Of a stretch of DNA of 64,000 nucleotides, positions 60,489-64,000 are shown piece by piece (position 1 is the first letter of the stretch; each line of letters opens with the position of its first letter). The position numbers and the translations under genes are program-made. The notes under the pieces are model-generated. The model had not been told where the DNA came from. It was given only the letters and a program-made list of their open reading frames with translations, and ran no database searches. The stretch is from Rhyacophila brunnea (taxonomy: Eukaryota > Arthropoda > Insecta > Trichoptera > Rhyacophilidae), in contig JAGYXB010001944.1 of the NCBI GenBank assembly GCA_022495005.1, positions 1 to 64,000 on the forward strand, read 5' to 3'.

Positions 60489-61200
60489 TTAACATACTTC
60501 CCTAATAAAACAAAATTCCCAATTCTTGTCGTTCTGTAGATGTTTCATTTCAGTTTTTACCAACGATCCACTAAATATGAATTGGTCATAAACACTCAAA
60601 GGAAATCTGGCACTCACCGCCAGAATGTCCATGTCAGACATGTCAGATACCTGCATAAAAATAAATGTCATGTTATGATATTATACGTAATGAATATGAA
60701 TGTATCAGAAACAACATAGATTTTATTACGAATTTCACATTTACAGAAAATTTTCTGCGCTCATTTTTGAAAGTCTCCAAGTATGACGGGTATATTCGCA
60801 CATGGGTGCAGTTAATGCACCCAATGATTTTCGGGAAACCTGCCCTTTCTTGAAGTCTGAAATTAAAAAATATTTTTACCGACACAAAATAATATTCCCG
60901 TTAAATTCTTATTGAGTAGGTAATTTACTTGTTGTGTCTATGCGCAGTTACTCTAGTTACATGACATGTACATTGTAATATTGTATAAATTGATCAGAGG
61001 GTATCAACACAACACTAAAGACTGTCAGCGCTGTATGGCGACTGTATGTAAGTATTACTAAGCACTGCTATTATAGCATCGGACACGTTTCCTATGCATC
61101 TGCTTACTGATGCCTGGCTCATTGCGCAGAAGACTTGGCCTACCCGTTTTTGGTACGCTCCCTCTGCGTAGAAACGCAAAATAGTCAAAACCTACAATTC
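60489..61200 (-). pseudogene. HARBI1-like transposase relic in Harbinger copy B
   Basis: Same three blocks as copy A on the minus strand: SQASVSRCIGNVSDAI region near 61,085-61,150, GFPKIIGCINCTHVRIYP near 60,780-60,840, and DMDILAVSARFPLSVYDQFI near 60,590-60,650. The Asn in place of the first catalytic Asp is shared with copy A. Confidence 0.85.
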
Positions 61201-61834
61201 AAATAACGGAGACATATTATTTCAATAGCATATTACCTTCAAATCCTGTTAACCCTTCATGGTAAATGCTTATTTATAATATGTGCAGTTATGAAACTGA
61301 GTAAATCTATCTTACCTATGAGCCATGGCAATCTTGCCCTGTCATAAAGTAAGGTTATATTAAATGTCGATGTAATTTGTCGCACGCCATCTCATTATAT
61401 CTTCAGCGTGTAATAAGCATTCAGAAGACGTGTACATTTTGTCAACACACAACTGTCACTTTGACATTCGTATATGTATTTAGTCTATGGCTGCATCCAA
61501 TGCTGCCACCTTGTTTCAGATAATTAAAATACACTTTACGCAAAGTGGGTAAAAGTTGTAGCAATTCTGAAAGCGCTATAGTGTACGTGTATTTTTATAT
61601 TTAATTCATAAAAATTATAGAATAATTGGCGTAAAATATTAATAATATTTACAATTTTAAATCTGGCGCGTAAATAAAATTATTTAGTCTATGGCTGCGT
61701 CGCTGACGCTTTGGTGTGGGGCCAAACGCGAAATTCGCATCAAATCCAAGCGGTAGCGACAGCGATAGCGAGGGCGTTGCGAATTCGCTGCGAATATTCG
61801 CTTTGGTTTGGGGGAGGCTTAAGCCGTAGGTACC

Positions 61835-62184
61835 TAGGTACTCAAAAAACGCCAAATTTAATAATTGCGAATCTTTTAAAAAGAGAGAGAAATCGGAAAT
61901 ACTCTTTATTTTCGCCCCCTTTACGATTGTATAGCGATTGTCGAAGCGAATTTAATTTATTGACCTTATTATTTGTGATAAATTTGTCTACGATTCCAAG
62001 TGCTAAAATTATTCTGGCAATCATAGAAGCTGAAGATTAGTCTATGACTCGAAATGACAGTTCATATTAGCCTATGTGACAGTTAGTATGTAGTATATTA
62101 GTCTATGGTGACAGTTCTTCCACTTGTAAATGTGTCAGTATTTTGACAACTGAACTTATTAGAATTTAATTTACGTTGAAAATA
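61835..62184. other. Spacer upstream of candidate gene
   Basis: Contains ATTAGTCTATG motifs near 62,037 and 62,097 and two GTGACAGTT words. A frame over 61,711-62,040 runs out of the Harbinger end into this spacer and is not credible as a gene. Confidence 0.35.
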
Positions 62185-63729
62185 ATGGCGATAGACCGAC
62201 CTGACAGCATATTATACGAACTTTTTATATATGCTGAATGGAGACCAGATCCTGATTTTATTGTAAGCCTTTTTTGTAATTTAATGTTTAAACATTATAA
62301 AACAAATCAGTAGGATATACAATATTAGACAGAAGGTGTACACACAATAAATTAACAAGTGTTATAAATTTATCTATACAATAACTTCAATACAGCTATG
62401 TATATTATTATCAAATCTATGTCATGCATTACAATTAAAATTGCCGAAGATATTAAAAAAAAAAAATAGTTCTTTAATCATGTTTATCATGCCTAATCTC
62501 TACCAATCGGATCAGTTATATTAAGTAAATGATTTTTTTCCCTTTTAGAGAGGAGAAATGGGGTTCGGAGAATCATCTAAACAATCTGCAGTCAACTATG
62601 TGCTTGGATTTTTTAAATCTGAAGAAACTTTAGTGGAATGCATTCAAAAGTAATATATTAAGTATATTCTCAATATTTATTTATGGTAATTGTGCCGCAG
62701 ATGCCCGCATGAGCTTTTAGATATATATATTTTAACGTTAAACAGTTTATTCCATGTAGACAATTACATTAAATACCCTTTTCTGTCAGCGCAAATGCTT
62801 TTCGATCCAATAATTGTTAATTAACAATTTGGGTAGAAGTCGGTTATGGGGAAGCCAGCGGCAAACACATTTTGAAAATAGCCGACATCTTACTGGATTA
62901 TTTGCTAAGTTGGGTTAGTTTAGGTTAGGTTAGGTTTTCATTAATGAAATTCATGAATTTTGTGAAATCGGCTATGACAATTAGTGTGGTTCCTGCCTGG
63001 CTTCCCCATAACCGACTTGTACTAAAATTTGAAATTTTCATACATCTTGATGCGTCAATATCACAAACTAAGATTATATTAGGTCGGGGTAGGTTAGGTT
63101 TGGTTTGGTTTGGTCTAAAAATAAAGTTTTAAAATCTCATGCTGGCAGCTGCGGCATATTTACCTTATTTATTTTCACTGTTTCTTTATGACGTAACAAA
63201 TGGACAGTTTTTCCAGTAATATAATAATGCAGTAGAATCTCACTAATCCTGCACTATATTTATATAAAGCCTGATGATTCCGGATTATTGGAATATATGG
63301 AAAACTGGATACTAAAAAAACATTGAAGTATGAAATGGTGCAATGAAAATGTCAGTCGTGAGACATGATTAGCTGTTTCACCACGGCTCAGATAGAGCCG
63401 GATTAGGTGGTGGAAGCTTTGTCGAATATTGTTACATTTGACCAGGGACTTTGGTGGGTGACACAGGTAGAATGAAAGAATGACATATATATAGATGCAT
63501 TCACTCATATTGTAAGCAGCAGCGGCTGGTCTAACATCTTGCAAGTGCACTGCCTGCTTGCATTGCTATGAAACATCGTTCAACATCGTAAATAATATTT
63601 TTTCTTCATAGGTTTTTAATATTATCGCTCACTTATTGTAATGCAAACCATAAACCGATGTGCCCATTGTCCACATTCCCAATCGACGATAATACAGGCA
63701 CTAAGCACTGTATACGTCATCCTCACTGA
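62185..63729 (+). CDS. Candidate small spliced gene, product unknown
   Basis: Exon 1, 62,185-62,262, starts MAIDRPDSILYELFIYAEWR and ends PDPDFI at a GTAAGC donor. Exon 2 starts at 62,549 after CCCTTTTAG and reads RGEMGFGESSKQSAVNYVLG, then FFKSEETLVECIQK. Two outcomes are possible: stop at 62,651 (60 aa), or use of a GTAATA donor after 62,649 to join 63,612 (TTCATAG acceptor) in frame for 39 more codons (FLILSLTYCNANHKPMC...) to 63,729. Composition looks protein-like and the splice sites are good, but I do not recognise the family. Confidence 0.4.
62837..63018. mobile_element. Hairpin MITE with TTAGG run
   Basis: Arms AAGTCGGTTATGGGGAAGCC and GGCTTCCCCATAACCGACTT. The interior AAAATAGCCGACAT, GGTTAGGTTAGG and GAAATCGGCTATGACAAT is related to repeat family X (3,461-3,570; 16,680-16,770). 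Confidence 0.8.
63230..63435. mobile_element. Pogo-like MITE (CAGTAGAATCTCACTAATCC), partial
   Basis: The head CAGTAGAATCTCACTAATCC and internal CGGATTATTGGAATATATGG parallel 53,763-53,930. Right boundary near GAGCCGGATTAGG is approximate. Confidence 0.7.
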
Positions 63730-64000
63730 AATCGTTTGGGCCCGGCAATATATTTTGTTTACTTAAAATGAACCCAAATCTTAGTATTAACTAAAGCTAT
63801 AATATAACAACTTAAACCGTGCTAATCGTTTACGCCATGCATAAGTTCCAGAATATCATGAAAATGACATCATATTGTTCTGAGTAGAGAGCAATTACAG
63901 ATTTAAATTATGGTTTGTTATTATAGACGTTGCAACTTACTGTTCACGCTCAAATTATTTTTAGTATCATATTTAGCAATCTCGTATGTAAAATGCCTGT
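63730..64000. other. Window end, nothing recognised
   Basis: No coding or repeat signature. Confidence 0.35.

Larger units (their letters stand above)
57139..61818 (-). mobile_element. PIF/Harbinger transposon, copy B (4.7 kb, inverted)
   Basis: Ends GCCTCCCCCACACCAAAGCG and (inverse) CGCTTTGGTTTGGGGGAGGC between TTA at 57,136-57,138 and 61,819-61,821. Collinear with copy A in reverse and nearly identical. It contains about 120 bp (59,920-60,040) that copy A lacks. The end nearest RPN2 is the same transposon end that is nearest SF3B6 in copy A; here it is 438 bp from the RPN2 ATG. Confidence 0.92.

Noticed and set aside
61711..62040. 109-aa frame running out of Harbinger B
   Set aside because: Begins in the transposon's terminal repeat and crosses its boundary; no family match.

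Overview
This is a stretch of animal nuclear DNA, almost certainly from an insect. It is AT-rich and carries spliced genes with GT-AG introns. Five genes give complete or near-complete insect-like proteins. Short TTAGG runs, tRNA-derived SINEs and many hAT, pogo/Tigger, Harbinger and TTAA-site elements are interspersed. TAGGTA/TACCTA runs and frequent TGACAG/TGTCAA words resemble lepidopteran or aphid DNA, but the order cannot be fixed from this window.

Layout. Positions 1-29,000 form a gene desert of transposon relics: Tigger fragments, a LINE tail, palindromic MITEs, at least six hAT groups and a three-level nest at 11.0-14.8 kb. A 4.5-kb PIF/Harbinger element (copy A, 24,467-29,014) closes it. 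The gene block follows: SF3B6 (+), two divergent FUN14-domain paralogues (- and +), a URI1-like prefoldin (+) and ribophorin II/RPN2 (-, 10 exons, 626 aa). A near-identical inverted Harbinger (copy B, 57,139-61,818) bounds the block on the right. A weak two- or three-exon candidate gene (+) starts at 62,185.

The host genes are unrelated housekeeping functions: U2 snRNP splicing, mitochondrial outer-membrane FUN14 proteins, RPB5/R2TP-linked prefoldin, and ER N-glycosylation. Their exons are clean although their introns are full of transposons.

The most informative signals are these: (1) the inverted Harbinger pair enclosing all confident genes, each copy with the same end next to a gene start; (2) filled and empty insertion sites present together in the window, giving exact target-site duplications for two nested hAT insertions; (3) a foldback element of 118-bp units (2 forward, 4 reverse); (4) a FUN14 gene pair with conserved introns but different C-termini; (5) a TATA/initiator/short-exon signature with no assigned gene, inside a FUN14 intron; (6) a small membrane-protein ORF of unknown origin at 21.7-21.9 kb. 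No new defence or metabolic system was recognised.
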